From Saxidomus purpurata (lineage: Eukaryota; Mollusca; Bivalvia; Venerida; Veneridae): a stretch of DNA of 64,000 nt. Below are positions 40,601 through 55,600 of the stretch, in pieces. Every line of letters begins with the position of its first letter. Positions within the stretch are counted from its first letter, which is position 1. Both the position numbers and the translations under genes were made by a program. Under the pieces are notes generated by a model. It searched no databases and was not told the DNA's origin. It saw only the letters and a program-made list of their open reading frames with translations. The DNA lies in NCBI GenBank assembly GCA_022818135.1, contig JAFMSR010000010.1, positions 32,443,504 to 32,507,503 of the forward strand, in the 5' to 3' direction.

Positions 40601-43600
40601 CCACACAACCAACTATCAAACTTGCGCTAAAGATCATCAATAAAAATATTCAGACCAATTTTGATGATGATTGGACTGTGGCATTTAGAGTGTTCACAAG
40701 GTATGTATTATCAGAGAGACGACGGACAACAGATGATCACAATAGCACACCTTTGAGCACCTCATGCTGGAGTGAGCTTATAAAACCCACAAGGAGAAAT
40801 GCTGCATTATTTATCCATAGTAAAAACACCTCTGAATAAAGACCATCTATCAACAAAGGCAACCTTAGTTTCTCAATATAGATCTTAGCAAGTTGTGTAT
40901 ACCAGTATGTTTAATGGGAAAAAATCTATTGAATCAGGTATGTATTACCATGAAAACTCCATTCACCCTGTGATAGTACCAGTATATATTTTGTACAGTC
41001 AGATGAATATTCTGTTTTCCAAATACATTTCAAGATTAAAAGATTATCAGATTTTAGTTTCTTTTTCTGGAAAAAGGGTACAGATGGGTGGTGCATGGAT
41101 TGTAACGCCCATTGGAAAAATAGCATCAGTAAGCAGTAACAGTTAATACTGAAATTCTTTATACAGCAAAACACAAGGACAAAACCTCCATTTTTTTTTA
41201 TGAACATTAAGTTTTTCCTTTCATTTTCAGAAATTATGTTTTTTCTTGGGGTTTTGGGGGGATGGAACTTTTTTCCATTCTGGAAACTATCTATATATTT
41301 CTGCCCTATGATATCTCACTCTCACCTGTATAACTCCCTCATCATCCTTGACACAGTCATACACCACCACAGCACTATGTTCACATGGCTGTAATATCCA
41401 CAATCTGTTATTATCAAAACATAAATCCCATGGTTCCTCAGCAAGTGCATTCTGGGAGTTTTCTACAAGTGTGCAGCCATTTTCATATTTTTCAGTAGTG
41501 AAAAATTTAAGCTGTTTTGATCTACAAAAAAAGAAGAACAATTTTTATTTTATTTTAGTGTATGATTTAAATAATTCCATTGATCAAGTATTAGAATTGG
41601 TACATACTATAATCTGATAAATATATCCTGGTTCTAATTTACATTGAACAAAGAACATTTGTATTACCCTTGTGCTAAATTTCTAAAGAGGATTTGTCCA
41701 TTTTTCAGTTTGGATGGTACCAATAATTGTTCAAAGGGGTGTTCAGTGAAAATTTAATGCCTGAATATTGAACAATACTAACCATGAACAGACTGCACGG
41801 TTTGCAGACTGATCATGATCTGCACTGATTGAAAAGGCAGAACCACATGCTCCAAGTTGGGTAAGAGTTAAGGAATGTACATTGAAACAGAATCATAGCA
41901 TACATTTCATACTGAAATTTTCAAAGACAAGCACACAAGTACAATGACCATATTCCCAATTTTCGATGACATAAAAACTAGGTACCAGACAGTCACCAAA
42001 GCAAACAATAGTACTCAGTTTAGGTCCTTTCAAGAACACCACAGATGGTCATCTTGACAATTGATTTAAATCTTTATGATTAAAATGTAAATACCTATGA
42101 TATATAACAGCAATGACATTCAACTCTTCATTATACGCCATTTTCTTGACACCAGGCGGATCCAAAGAATCCTCAGGGTGACCTTCACCTTTTAAACTGT
42201 CGTCTGCAACTGAGGCACTGTTTACTTTATCACTGACTTCCACTTCACTTTCACCGTTGGAACCGTCCTCTTTACATTTGTTTGTGCAGCACAGATTTGT
42301 CCCATTCATACTCCAGCTGGCTAACGTACCATCCTAAAAAAAAAAAGGTAAGTACACAATTTAACGATAAGTATCTATTTTTCTGCACTAAATAACACAT
42401 ATTTTCAGCACTAATTTACACATATCTATTTTTCAGCACTAAAATAACACATATCTATTTTTCAGCACTAAAATAACACATATCTATTTTTCAACACTAA
42501 AATAACACATACCTACTTGTACAAGACTACGTGAATTCCAGCTAGTTGTACAGCACTAAATGAAGCACACCTAGAATGCACTTTTACAACACTAAATTAA
42601 TCAGTATTGAACATCACTAAGATTATTTGTTAGTACAGCATTAAATGAGGATTATCTATTAGTACAGCACTAAATGAAGATTATCTGTTAGTACAGCATT
42701 AAATGAAGATTATCTATTAGTACAGCACTAAATGAAGATTATCTGTTAGTACAGCACTAAATGAAGATTATCTATTAGGACAGCACTAAATGAAGATTAT
42801 CTGTTAGTACAGCATTAAATGAAGATTATCTATTAGGACAGCACTAAATGAAGATTATCTGTTAGTACAGCATTAAATGAAGATTATCTATTAGGACAGC
42901 ACTAAATGAAGATTATCTGTTAGTACAGCATTAAATGAAGATTATCTATTAGTACAACACTTAATGGGGATTATCTGTTAGTACAGCAAAAAATGAGGCT
43001 TATTAAAGATTATCTATAGTATGTAAAGCACTATATGAAGCATGTCTTTTTTATCATAAATCTGTCATTTATTTTAATGCAGCATTAATTTGGATCAAAA
43101 TATGGATGAATTATTCTCTATATGCCTGTTTATCATGAACCACATTAAAGTACAGTCATAATCAGACATCAAAAGACAGCTTTTAAATGTTTAATGGAAA
43201 TTCCTAGTTAACTTTCATTGTAAAATGTTAAGCTTTACTCTTACAGTGAACTTTCTGTCTGTAATCTGAAATGAATCCTAAAGCCTTATCGTTAACTGTA
43301 TTTTTTTTTCACACAGCAAAATTGCAAAAATTTTACAAGAAAAGAAAAACACTGAAAGGGCCATTACCTGGCAATATTTTGTGTCACTTAACCCTTTGTT
43401 CAATTCAGGTGTTTTCTCAAAATAAATATTATATCAATCAAAGAGAACAGAAAGAGTGAAAACAATGGTTGATATGGCTCACCCTTACCCACAGGGCCTT
43501 CCTTCATCTCCCTATTTTTTTTTATTTACTGTTAGAAGTACACTTTATTGTGCATGTGGGTGAAAATTTACTGATCCTACACTGGTCGCAAAAGCAGACG

Positions 43601-46600
43601 CTCCATGATGCCAGCAAGGAGAGTGTAAAACAACTTAGTATCAACTAACTACCTCTAAACTGTTCTACAACAGTAACTGAAAAATTACAGCCATAACAAA
43701 GTAACAGTAAATGGCTGCGTAAAATTATTTTTCAATTCAAAAATTCATACTGTGTTTTCGAGTATTCTAAAGCTATTTAGCATTCTTAAAATATCTGTGT
43801 TGCCATGCCCTACTGAACATGTTTGCATCAATCAATTATTTTTACAAATACTATCTGCAACTGCAATTTCACCCTCTATTTAATCTGCAAGCCCAGCCTC
43901 CCACACAAAATTCAAGTCAAACAATCGAGCTCTCCTCATGCTGATTTTTAAGCACTACAATAAATCAAGCACAGCAGGTAGATTATATTCCTTAACCAGT
44001 CAAACATATTTGGTTGAAACCAGTCTGACTCTAGTCTGGGGAAGCAGATAAAATTCAAACCTCCATTTTTTATGATTGACAACATGGTAACAACAATAAA
44101 GAAACGCACTCGGGCAATAAAATGCTTAATTTACCGTTAATTAATTGTTGTATTTGTGATAAGAATCAGGGAGAACACAGAGATATCCGCATTCAGCTGG
44201 GTCGCAGAAAAGATAGCCTATCCGAACCTTCAAACACACATGTTAATTAAACAGACAGTTAACCGAGATAAGATCATTGCCTTATATGGGATTGCTGAGC
44301 TACTGGAGTGTTGAGAAACATACGCTGTGGAAACAGATGCGCAAACAATCTTATGTATAACATTTGGTGATATTCATGTTATCCTAAATACATTAACACA
44401 AGACAATTATAACAGATGTTACATGATTTACTTGTGCCAGTAAACTTAGACATTCAATTTTACATGATAAGAAAAAACAAAAAGTTAAGCCATTGTAAAA
44501 CACATAAAAAGACAATATTTAGTATTCTGTAACCACTGGTGTAAAATCTCACTAAATCTTACATACTTTCCTGCTTTCTTTCCTTTCTGAAAGCGACTTA
44601 CCCTGCTACTTAATATACCATGCTATATTTGTTAAATTCGAATGGTGTAAAAGAGACCATCGACATCAAGGAAACGAGAATAATGTAATGGAAACTTATA
44701 CTTGAAGATCCCATGTTCAAACCCCGCCAAGGTCACTTCTATGCCTAAGAAACTTACACTAACAACTTTTTTTTTTAAAGAAAGGCAATAATAGTTTAAC
44801 AACTAAGGTTAGCCAGTTTTAAACACTGACCACTGTGGACCAGTTTATTTTTCAATCTGGACAGCAAAACTAATTGTGTTCACTCAGAGATGCTTGCTGC
44901 AAAAGGATTGATTGAAGATTATGAACTGACTTCACTGAAGTGCTGGTAAATAATGATCTGTCCTGATCACAAAGGTAGAATCTCTCTTGTCAACTCTTCC
45001 TAACTTGCAAACATATTTCAAAGCATGACCCAACTAGAGAATGTCTTTAAACTGCAAACACAAATCTACTTTAACTTCCTCTCCTCATATTATGGTACTA
45101 GGCATGTGTTCTTATAATAAAAATATATGATGTTTTGTTCCATTAAAATAAAACTGACATGGTTTCCAGACAAGACTGTTCAAATTATCATTGCCATAAA
45201 AAGACCTGAATTATGTCACTAAACACCATCTGTGGATCACACTACATTAGATGTTATAGAATCTTAAAATCTATGCCATTCAAAGATTCACTATCAGTTC
45301 ATTTTAATAGCTTCAAGTTTGATTTTTTTTTGTGGTGGGGAAACAATGTACTATGAATTGTGCAGCTGTACTAAAATGTACTTTTAAATTCATTACTGGT
45401 GTGACTGATATTTATTATAGTTTAATACAAGTCTAGATCCTTCTTATTTATTCTCTCATACTTGCAAGACTTGGGTACATTTGTATATTAAATACATAGA
45501 AATAATGGTGGACTGCTTGGCCTAAAACGGAAGGATTTAACCCTAACTGGACCCTACTAAATTTCTATAATGGACTTTTCCATTTTTGGACAGTACCATT
45601 ATTCATATGGGTGCTGGACTATCATGATCTAACTGCACAGATAAGCAGACTAGTCATGATCTGCACTGGTCAAAATGACAGAATCACTTGTCACCAGCAG
45701 GTTAAGAGGTAACATAAAAGATAACATACAGTCTTTGGAGTATACATGTTAAATGATAAACATTGACAGGCTTTCACAAAAGCAATAGGACCATGATATA
45801 ATCAGGTAACAAATAAAAAACATGTTACCATCTCCTTAACTTATTCAAGCTGCCTCTGTTAAAATAATTGCATAAAGGTACTGTATATCTCAGCCTTTTT
45901 CACCAGTGCAGACCATGGTCAACTTGCACATCTTTGCAGTCTCAACAGTATCTATGTTACCATATTTGCTGTTAAGTCAATAAATGTCCAATGGTGAGCA
46001 CCTTAAAAAATAATAATGATACAATCAAGCTTGAAAGATGAACAAGTCAATATAAGAAATTTAGTACATTCTGAGCTACGTAAACATTAAAATCCACATT
46101 AAAAAGACAAGAAAGGCCATCCCTGTGCCAGTTCAGCTCAAGGGTCACTACCAGCGCTCCTCCCTCCCTCCCCCCCCCCCCAACAAAAAAGATAAATATC
46201 TATAAATAACACTTACACCTGACCCAGACACCAGGCAGCAGTAATCTGTCAAATACAGGACTTGACTAACATACCTGTTGCAATAAAAAGAAAAGTAAAA
46301 GTTTCTTGTATATCTATATGTAATAAACATCAGTTTTTAAAATTGCACGATTGTTCAAATTAATTTAGCATTAGAACTTGACTAGATGACTACGAACCAT
46401 AAATAGATATCACCAAATACTTTTATAACTGTCAAAAGTTCATGGTTTTCTTAGCAGTTGAGAGCAATTTAGTGAATTACATATGTATGAGCATAACATG
46501 GGCATTTACAAGGGTAGGGTTGGACTTAGGCATAAGGGTATTGGACACAGCATTACCATGAATTCCAAACAATGGAGGTGCCTTGGTGCAGTGGTAGCAA

Positions 46601-49600
46601 GTTTGCCTCCTGATTGGAAGGTCCCATGTTCGATCCCCACCAGCACCCTGGTAACAGTATTATCCTTTGGCAGGACACAGATAATCCAACATTGGCTCTC
46701 TCTCTTTCTCTCTGAGGTCGATTCAATCTGGTGCGAGTCTCGAGAGTGATTAATATAAGTTGGAAGAATTTGTTTCAAAATCAAGAGGAAATCACTTAGT
46801 ATAAAGTATTTTGGTCAATTATCTCAACTTCTGCATTGCAACTTGCACTGACATCTTTTTTATGGTACATGATTGGTAGATGCATATCCTAGGACCAATG
46901 GTAATATTGAACGGTTTAACAGTACTTAGTGTAAGAATCTGACTAAATTAAGTGTGTTAAAAGTATCAGAAAAATTCCAAATGATTTGTCAAAACATTGT
47001 CTTAGACACAGTTTACAAGGGAGGGCTTACTGCACCCAGTGTCCTCATTCTCTGATGGAAGTGGCTAATCATACTGTTTGAACTATGAGAAAAATGAGAA
47101 ACATTCATCATTACTTTGTTTGTTATTCAGAGCTTTGATAGACATGTTAGAGGGATTTTTTTAATAGAATGACACTGTAACACTTACAGACTGGCACTTA
47201 TATGATCAAACACCGGGGAAAAAACATTTAAGGCATTTTATAGACTGTTGCCATTGCAACAGAGATTCTGAAAGAAAATTTTATCATTTATTTTTTTACA
47301 ATGAAACAGGACATAGAGAGACAGATTGAAGAAAATTCATTACAAGAGGGCCTTGGTGGCCTGTGTTGCTCACCCGAGTACCACTGTCCCCGCGTGACCC
47401 AGTTCTGAACTTAACCTAGAGAACATTATACATTCTGATTAATTGTCAAAATAATTGGGTATAAAATGTGACTTTTTCAGTGCTTAGAAGCATTTTCTAT
47501 GATTTTACCAGGTGACCTAGTTTTTGACACTAAATGACCCAGTTTTAAACTTGGTCTAAAAATTATCAAGCAAACATTCTGACTAACTTTCAGGATGTTT
47601 AAAGGCCAAATATGGCCTCTAGAGTATTTACAAGGTTTTTCTATTATTAGACCTCATGACCTACTGACCCAGTTTGAAATTCAGTTGAGATATCATTATG
47701 ACATACATCCTGACCAATTTTCATGATGATTGGACTTAAAATGTCACCTCTAGATTGTTTACAAGGTAAGTGTGAACAGATGATGAAAGATGTGAACAGA
47801 CAGACTCCTGACATCAGGTGATCACAATTCACCTTTGAACACTATGTGCTCAGGTGAGCTAAAAAGAAAAATATGAGCAGAAGTTTTATATATGCTTCGG
47901 TTGCATAAAAATAATGTGCTGTTGATTGTCTACAAAATATTTCATATCTATGTATAACATTTACAGAGTTGTTTGTAATATACAAAATAAATGTTCCCTC
48001 CCTTTCCAATCGGTTATGTAGAAAGAGTCAAATTGCGAGTGAAATATTTAAAGCCATTGTCTCCTTGACCTTAAAATCTACAGAGACTGTCTGCTTGTCC
48101 CAAGCAACCATCATAAAGGTAAGGTGAATAGTTCTTTGAGTTATAGCCCAGTAACTGCTTGGTATAGGGGTGAATAGTTCTTGAGTTATAGCCCAGTAAC
48201 TGCTTGGTATAGGGGTGAATAGTTATTGAGTTATAGCCCAGTAACTGCTTGGTATAGGGGTGAATAGTTCTTGAGTTATAGCCCAGTAACTGCTTGGTAT
48301 AGGGGTGAATAGTTATTGAGTTATAGCCCAGTAACTGCTTGGTATAGGGGTGAATAGTTCTTGAGTTATAGCCCAGTAACTGCTTGGTATAGGGGTGAAT
48401 AGTTCTTGAGTTATAGACCAGTTACCACTTGGTTTAGGGACCAACAGACTGAGTGGCAGACATCTCCCACTATCAGCAAAACAGTATACATGTCCTGTTT
48501 TCAAAGAATAGAATATACATACTCAGTATGTAGAAGACAGTATGCCTGAATGTTGTAAGCATTTGGATACTGGCTGATGCGTATTTTCTCGTCTCTGTCA
48601 CATGTTACTATATACCTGTCGTCACTCGATATTACCTGTGAAACATATAAATATTAATTGAACTACCTGCACTGAAAGTCACAAAATGGTGCAAAATAGT
48701 AAGTTTCTGCCACAAGAATGGCCAATGGTCAATGAAGGAATGTCAACAACCAATGCACTATGTACATAAAATCTAACAATCCCATGCAAAATAGTCTTTG
48801 ATAATTTAGGCAATGCAGATCTTCTATATAATTTATTTTACAAAAAACTTCTCATTCATGTACATATTTCCAGTATGACATATGATTTTATATCGGTTCC
48901 ATTTTTTTCCCGGAACTTTCCAAAGCCTTTTTGCATGTCTCCAATAGACATTTAGCAATCTAATGATTGATAAAACAATTACAAACTTTATCACAGAGAG
49001 GTTTTCAAAATAGGGGAAAAAATATGTAACCAACCAATTAATTTTACTGGCTAAGAAAAAGATAAGATGTGTCAATTTTGTCACCTGATTGTAAAGCTTC
49101 TGCAAATTTTTCTACTGTTTTCAATTGGTCTGAAAGTGCTTTTTATCCTTATAAAAAAGAAACAACACACATTCACAGAACAACCTGTCAGAAATTGCAG
49201 GAAATTTGGCATTTGATGCCTTTATCACGGCTTGTATGTTTTACTATTTTCAAGGACAGCAATATGCCGTCATCTTTGCAATAAATAAAAAAAGTATAGC
49301 AATTATTTTTTTTATTTTCATTTAAAAGCTTTTCAACCAACTCAAGCCATCTGGTTCGAACCTACATACCGACACTTCCCTATAACCAGTTGATCAGATC
49401 AATAAATTTTACCTGGTCATTCACATTTCAACAAATTCTAAGCAGCAAATTTTTAATCTGCTTTTTTATTTGCCAACAGCTTGCGCATATTGATTAGAAA
49501 ACCTGGAAAATGCGTGTTGATAACCGACTGCAATTACATGACTGAAAGATCGTCGACAAATGCTGTAAAATGCAGCCTCAACAAATGCACAAATTGTCTT

Positions 49601-52600
49601 GCAAGTTTCTGTGTAACATACAACTCTACAATTTTCTCATTTTTCAGATGAGACAGAATAATTTATAAATCGAGTATTCCACGTAATATGGTCGTAACTT
49701 GCATGAAATATGGAATGATTTATGACCGTTTCACATTGCCTCTTCTAAGACCTGGCAGTTCTACTGACAGTTACTTGCATATATTCATAAATGCCATGTA
49801 AACTAGAATTCTTTGCAATGTATTTCAAAAATTTGATATTTCTGAAACATAACCAGCCACATTTCTAGGTGACAGTGCAATACCATGTCATAACAAGTTT
49901 TTAAAGACAAATTAATGATAGAATATGATTTTTTTCTCTCGTTTTTGTTTTTGTTGTTGTTTAAGAAACTTGACTTGGCTCTGCACTGCAAACATACTAC
50001 AGGTAGAGTTATCAGCTGGTTCAGCAGTTATTGTCCAGTAACATTTTTTCATTATGTAAAACACTTGAATTTGACTGAATGACATAAATATCAGTAGGGG
50101 TCACCTGCCTGATTCAAACAACCATCATGTGAAAATTTGAAGAGTAAAATATGCCAATGGGTCTAAACCTATCTTCAAGAAACCATTTTCAATATAAAGG
50201 TCACCTAAATCGCTGATAGAGTCCCCTTAATAATATTAATAGGGGTCAACCGTTTGTCCTTAACAAGCAGCATGTGAAATTAAAATTAGCCGCAGTGGCA
50301 CAGTGGTGTGTGTTCGCCTCAGGATCCGAGGGTCCCAGGTTCAATCCCAAGCAGTGCCATGGTGGTTGTAACCTTATGCAAGACACAGATACTTTCATTT
50401 TTTGATCTCTGCTTTTGAGACTGATTTAATCTGGAATGAGTCTGAGACTGATTTAATCTGGAATGAGTCAGAGACTGATTTAATCTGGAATGAGTCTCGA
50501 TTCTGATTAATCTTTATTGTAAGAACTTGATTTGCAATTTAGTAAAAACACATCACGTTTTTAAACTACAGGTCACTGCGACCTTGTATCATTAGGCATC
50601 ATGTTTTATCCATGACAAATTAAAGGAAACAAAAGATGCAACTTGGATCATGGCAACAGATGCCAAATAAAGAAATCACTGTGTGTCTGCCATACTATGT
50701 TTGTAACAAAAATCAAGTCTTAATTGATTTTTATGAATGTGTCAGGGAAAATATTAACTGTACAGTTGTGTTTCATAAGTGGGCAAGTAAGAGAGTAATT
50801 TGTTCAATTTTATGCGAACTCTATTAAATACCGTTTCTGCTCAGATGAGGTAATGAAATTAATACCTACAACATCTAGCACCATCGAAAGGTGTCCCAGT
50901 AGAAGTTCCCCATCACTGTCAGTGTCAATCAGGGAAAACCGGTACACATCTCCAGTTCGGTCAGCCACGACAACTTCTTTCTCGTTTTGCGGAAATGTAA
51001 CTGCTGTGCATCGCCGAGCCATAGATCTAAAAATAGAAGTAAAGTTCATTTACTTAAGGCGTAACAGTACTGATGTTAATAACCATAGGGCCCTATATCA
51101 CTCACCTGACTACCATTTGCTACAATAAAAGAGGTCATGATTCCAACATAATTCGTAGAGATCCACTACACAATGCTAAGAAACATTTCAAATATCTATT
51201 ATCTGCCTGTCGGCCTTGTGTTTTTTTTAAAAGTTTTTTCCTATATAAACCTATGTGAAATCAAGTGCTTTCCCCCCCTCCCGGGAAGGGTTAATTTTGA
51301 CTAGGGAGTCATGATTTGAACAATCTTGGTAAAGGTCCACTAGACAATGCTACATGCTAAATATCTCAGCTCTTGCATGCCTTGTGGTTTCAGAGAAGAT
51401 TTTTAAAGTTTTTCCTATATGAGCCTATGAAAATCAAGTGACCCCCCGGGCAGGGTCAGTTTTGACCCAGTGCTCATAATTTGAACAATCTTGGTAGAGG
51501 TGCACAAGACAATGCCACATGCTAAATATCTAAGCTCTTGGCCTTGTGGTTTCAAAGAAGAAGATTTTTAAATTTTATCCTATAAAACCAAGTGACACCC
51601 CCGGGCAGGGTCAATTTTGACCTGGGGCTCATAATTTGAACAATTTTGGTACAAGTCCACTAGACAATGCCACATACTAAATATCTAAGCTATAGGCCTT
51701 GTGGTTTCAGAGAAGAAGATTTTTTAAGTTTTTCCTATATAAGCCTATGCAAAACTAAGTGACCACCCGCACGGGGTCAATTTTGACCCTGGGGTCATAA
51801 CTTAGACGATCTTGGTAAAGGTCCACTAGACGATGCTACATGCCAAATATCTAAGCTCTAGGCCTTGTGGTTTCAGAAAAGAAGATTTTTAAAGTTTTTC
51901 CTATTTAAGCCTATGCAAAACTAAGTGACCACCCATGCGGGGTCAATTTTGACCTGGGGGTCATAATTTGAACAACCTTGGTAGAGGTTTACTAGATAAT
52001 GCTACATGCCAAAAATCTAAGCTCTAGGCCTTGTGGTTTCAGAGAAGAAGATTTTAAAAGTTTTTCCTATTTGTTGCCATAGCAACCAGAGTTCTGCATG
52101 GAATGAAATTCTTTGAACAACTTTGATAGAGCTTCATGCAAGGAACATTCCTACAAAGTTTCATCAACACTGGCCCAGTGATTTCAGAGGAGATGTTGTT
52201 TGAAGGAAGTGTTGTGCCAAGTGATCTAAAAACACAAATGAATAGACATCATACCCTTGTTTGCACAACACCTCATTTTAACAACTTTTGTACAGAACCA
52301 TCTATGTAATAGATGGCATATTTGCTCTGTTACTTATTTTAACTGCTCTCTTTTTGTAGATAGATCACAGTTTTAAGCCCCTCCCCCTTTCCTATAGATA
52401 CATGCTATAACTTTAGAGCAGTTTTTACACTGGGCAATGAATGATCTACATATTGCAAGATACCTCAGGTGAACTAAAAATGTTTTATATTTCTGCAGTA
52501 AAAACTGTCCCCATGCTTTTATCCTAGATTATGAAAATAATTTGTACTAATAAATATATATACTGCTGTTAAATGAATGCATGGATGAAATTCCCAAAAA

Positions 52601-55600
52601 CATTTCAGATTAACATGATGTCTGGAGTAGATTTAATTCACTTGAATGATGGGAGATAATTCTGACAAGGGCAACAACTCACTGCCCTACCTTTCAGTAC
52701 TGACAACCATTGACAACTTGCATCTTAAATAATTATAATCACTTCCTAACCATAATTTACAACCATGAAACTACAAACACCGTTTTCTTTTTACTTTCAG
52801 ACCATGTCTGCCTCTTCTATTTATTATCCACTGTCTACATCACTTTTAAGTGTCATATTGAACATTATCGTTAGACATGTCTTTATCACCTTGAGCACTG
52901 TATTTCTGTAAATTAAATGTTAAAGTATTTGTCAAGAAAAAAGAAAATTAACGCCAGTGTCCTGTAGTAGTAGTGTCCATACACAAGATTGCCTCTATCT
53001 CTCCGAGTAACCAGTAAGTTTTGCAATATTGGGAGTAAACAAATCGGTCTCAATAAAAACTTGATGATGGTGATGATGGTAATGATGATGATGATGATTA
53101 CAGTGATAATTTTGTATGATATTTTATCATAATACTGCTAAATGCTAGCAGTTAGTTTACATATTAAGGTTTCTTTTTCAGCTTTCAATCACTTGTTTTG
53201 CAAAAACAGACCAATAGAATGTGGCCCGAATACTAAAGACTTTCTGATTATTTTTGTTTAACTTGAGACTTCATTGCTGTAAATAAGAAGTATTTACAAA
53301 ATATGCTTGAAACAATATTCTGTATGAACGTTCAAGTTAAATAGTGCAGAAAAGTTCTAAGAAGCCATATACTTGAAAGTCAGCCATTTAATTATCTTGT
53401 GAGTCATTACCATTCATTAGAATTTCCTTAGATAAAATTGAGAACTATTTTCTACGAGATAAGGTTAGAACTACTTTTTTTTGTCTGATAAGGCTGAACT
53501 ATCATTCAATTAAGATCAATCACTGCATTCGTATGTTACACACCAATCATGGCGAACTTAATTGTCCAGAAAACAACGTAAACAACATAATCACGTTACC
53601 ACGGAAACACTGACACGCTTGGAAGAATCAGCTTATTATAATCTTCAGGACATTTTCAAGGGTTTTATTTTCCTTGGACCGTTTTTCTCTCTTTGAAAGA
53701 TAAGGAAATTCATGTTAATGTCTCCTTATAAAAACTATCGTGAAACTTCTGGCACCAATTTCACAGGAAATAAAACTGTATCAAAACAAAAGAATGTTTG
53801 TTTGCATTAACCGAGAACAATCAATTACGTCTTTGTTACTTTAATAGCATTGTTTATAGGCAAGAAAAGATGCAGGAGTTGAGACATAGAAATTGAGATG
53901 ACAGACATGTTTCAGCTGTTTATATCGTTTTTGTCTTTAGGGATTTTTTTTTCTCAACTTGTTCTGTGCTACCTACATGCTTCTGCCTGTAATTAGTGTG
54001 GACTATGACCATCCTAGCAGTCTAAATATGGTCAACACTCTTGAGTAGGTAAATTCTTATAATTCTTTTTTAATGCAATTTTTTTAAGCATTTTTAATCA
54101 AAACTCTACCTCACTGCATTCAAATTTTCTGATTTTTAGTGAAAAGATTAAATTTTGGACAGCCTGATGAAACAAATGGTTGCCTATCAGTACCAGGCAA
54201 ACATTTGAATGCATTCAAACCTTTAATCTGTTATTCTCACTGAAACCTAGCAAAATGACAAGGAAATAAACCTTGCATCATCTGGTTTTCCCTCTTAAAT
54301 ACATCTTTGCAGAATGAACTCTGCAGAGCTTCAGTTGAGCAAAAAAGTGCACCAGAATCGGATACCACCAGCGTAATAAACGTGTTTCAAGAAATGTCAT
54401 ACATCATCCAATGTCTCGTTCCCGCTCCAATCTGCGGCCATTCTTAAATGGAAATTGGTCTGTCAAATTAAACGAGCTATAATAATAACACGTTCCCCAA
54501 TAATAAATTTATCAAAACGCTGATGGGCTTTTAATACTGCCAGAATAGTACTCCATAACTAGCCGACTGCCAAAAATGGAAATAACACATTTTACGGAGA
54601 AGTGATACTGTTTACCGAAACATTGGCTAACATCACTGAACAAACACTCGTTCTCATAGACTACTTATCATGCGGAATTTTTCGTATTTCTCATCCTAAT
54701 ATTCGTTTATCTTCCCACAGAACACCATCAGCTGAGACGCGTAAGACCAAAGGGAAGATATTAACGACGCGAGCACCGCAGTGCATTTACACGATTAATG
54801 AATATTTAAATGAACCTTGAGAAAATTCATAACCGTCGTGTCAGTTGAAAGTGTATCAAGATGTAAATGATGCAAATTTATGGAAGGTTACGGCTCTAGT
54901 AAGTAATTTGTCTACAGCAGACAAGAAGCGAATATTGGTTATCAGCGGGACATTTTCCCAGAAGCCTTTGCTCTGAGACCTATCAATTTTCCGTCAAAAC
55001 TGATAAGTTTTCGTCTCATCAAATACTTACAAATATGAACTTGTCGAAATTACTTAACTGCGCATTATAGTGATATATAAGTTTTCAATGAATTGTAAAT
55101 TTCATTTCACGGCCTAAAAACATTTAGCAGCAAATCATTTCCAGTGATAAAATTTCTGTCATTTCTATCTTGTAATTAATTTACTATGGAATATTTTCGC
55201 GTTAAAATGGCATATTTCCTGTGAAAAATATGGGATTTGTGCCATCCCTGGGCAGAATCTGTATCAACCATTTCGGAATCTTGCAAAAAATAAAACCTGT
55301 TTGCTCATTTTCCTAACAAATCCAAGTAAACCCATTACTCTGCCTAAAGTTACAGAAAAAGAAAGTCGTAAATGGAATTAATTCAACTCTAATGCTTTGA
55401 AGACAGTAATAAAATACTAACAATGCTTTATTTGTTCAGACATCAACAGATGTTTTGAGATACGCAGGCAGACGAGAGTTGTCAATTCCAACATATTTTG
55501 CAGGCAAGCTTTCTGACATTAGAATGACAAATCAGTTTAGAACGGATTATACATTATCAGTGGTACTGAACGTTTTCATAAAATAATGCTACTTGAAAAT

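Noticed and set aside
48313..48504. - strand 63-aa frame with repeated SSYWAITQELF
   Set aside because: Created by a 45-bp repeat whose length is a multiple of three.
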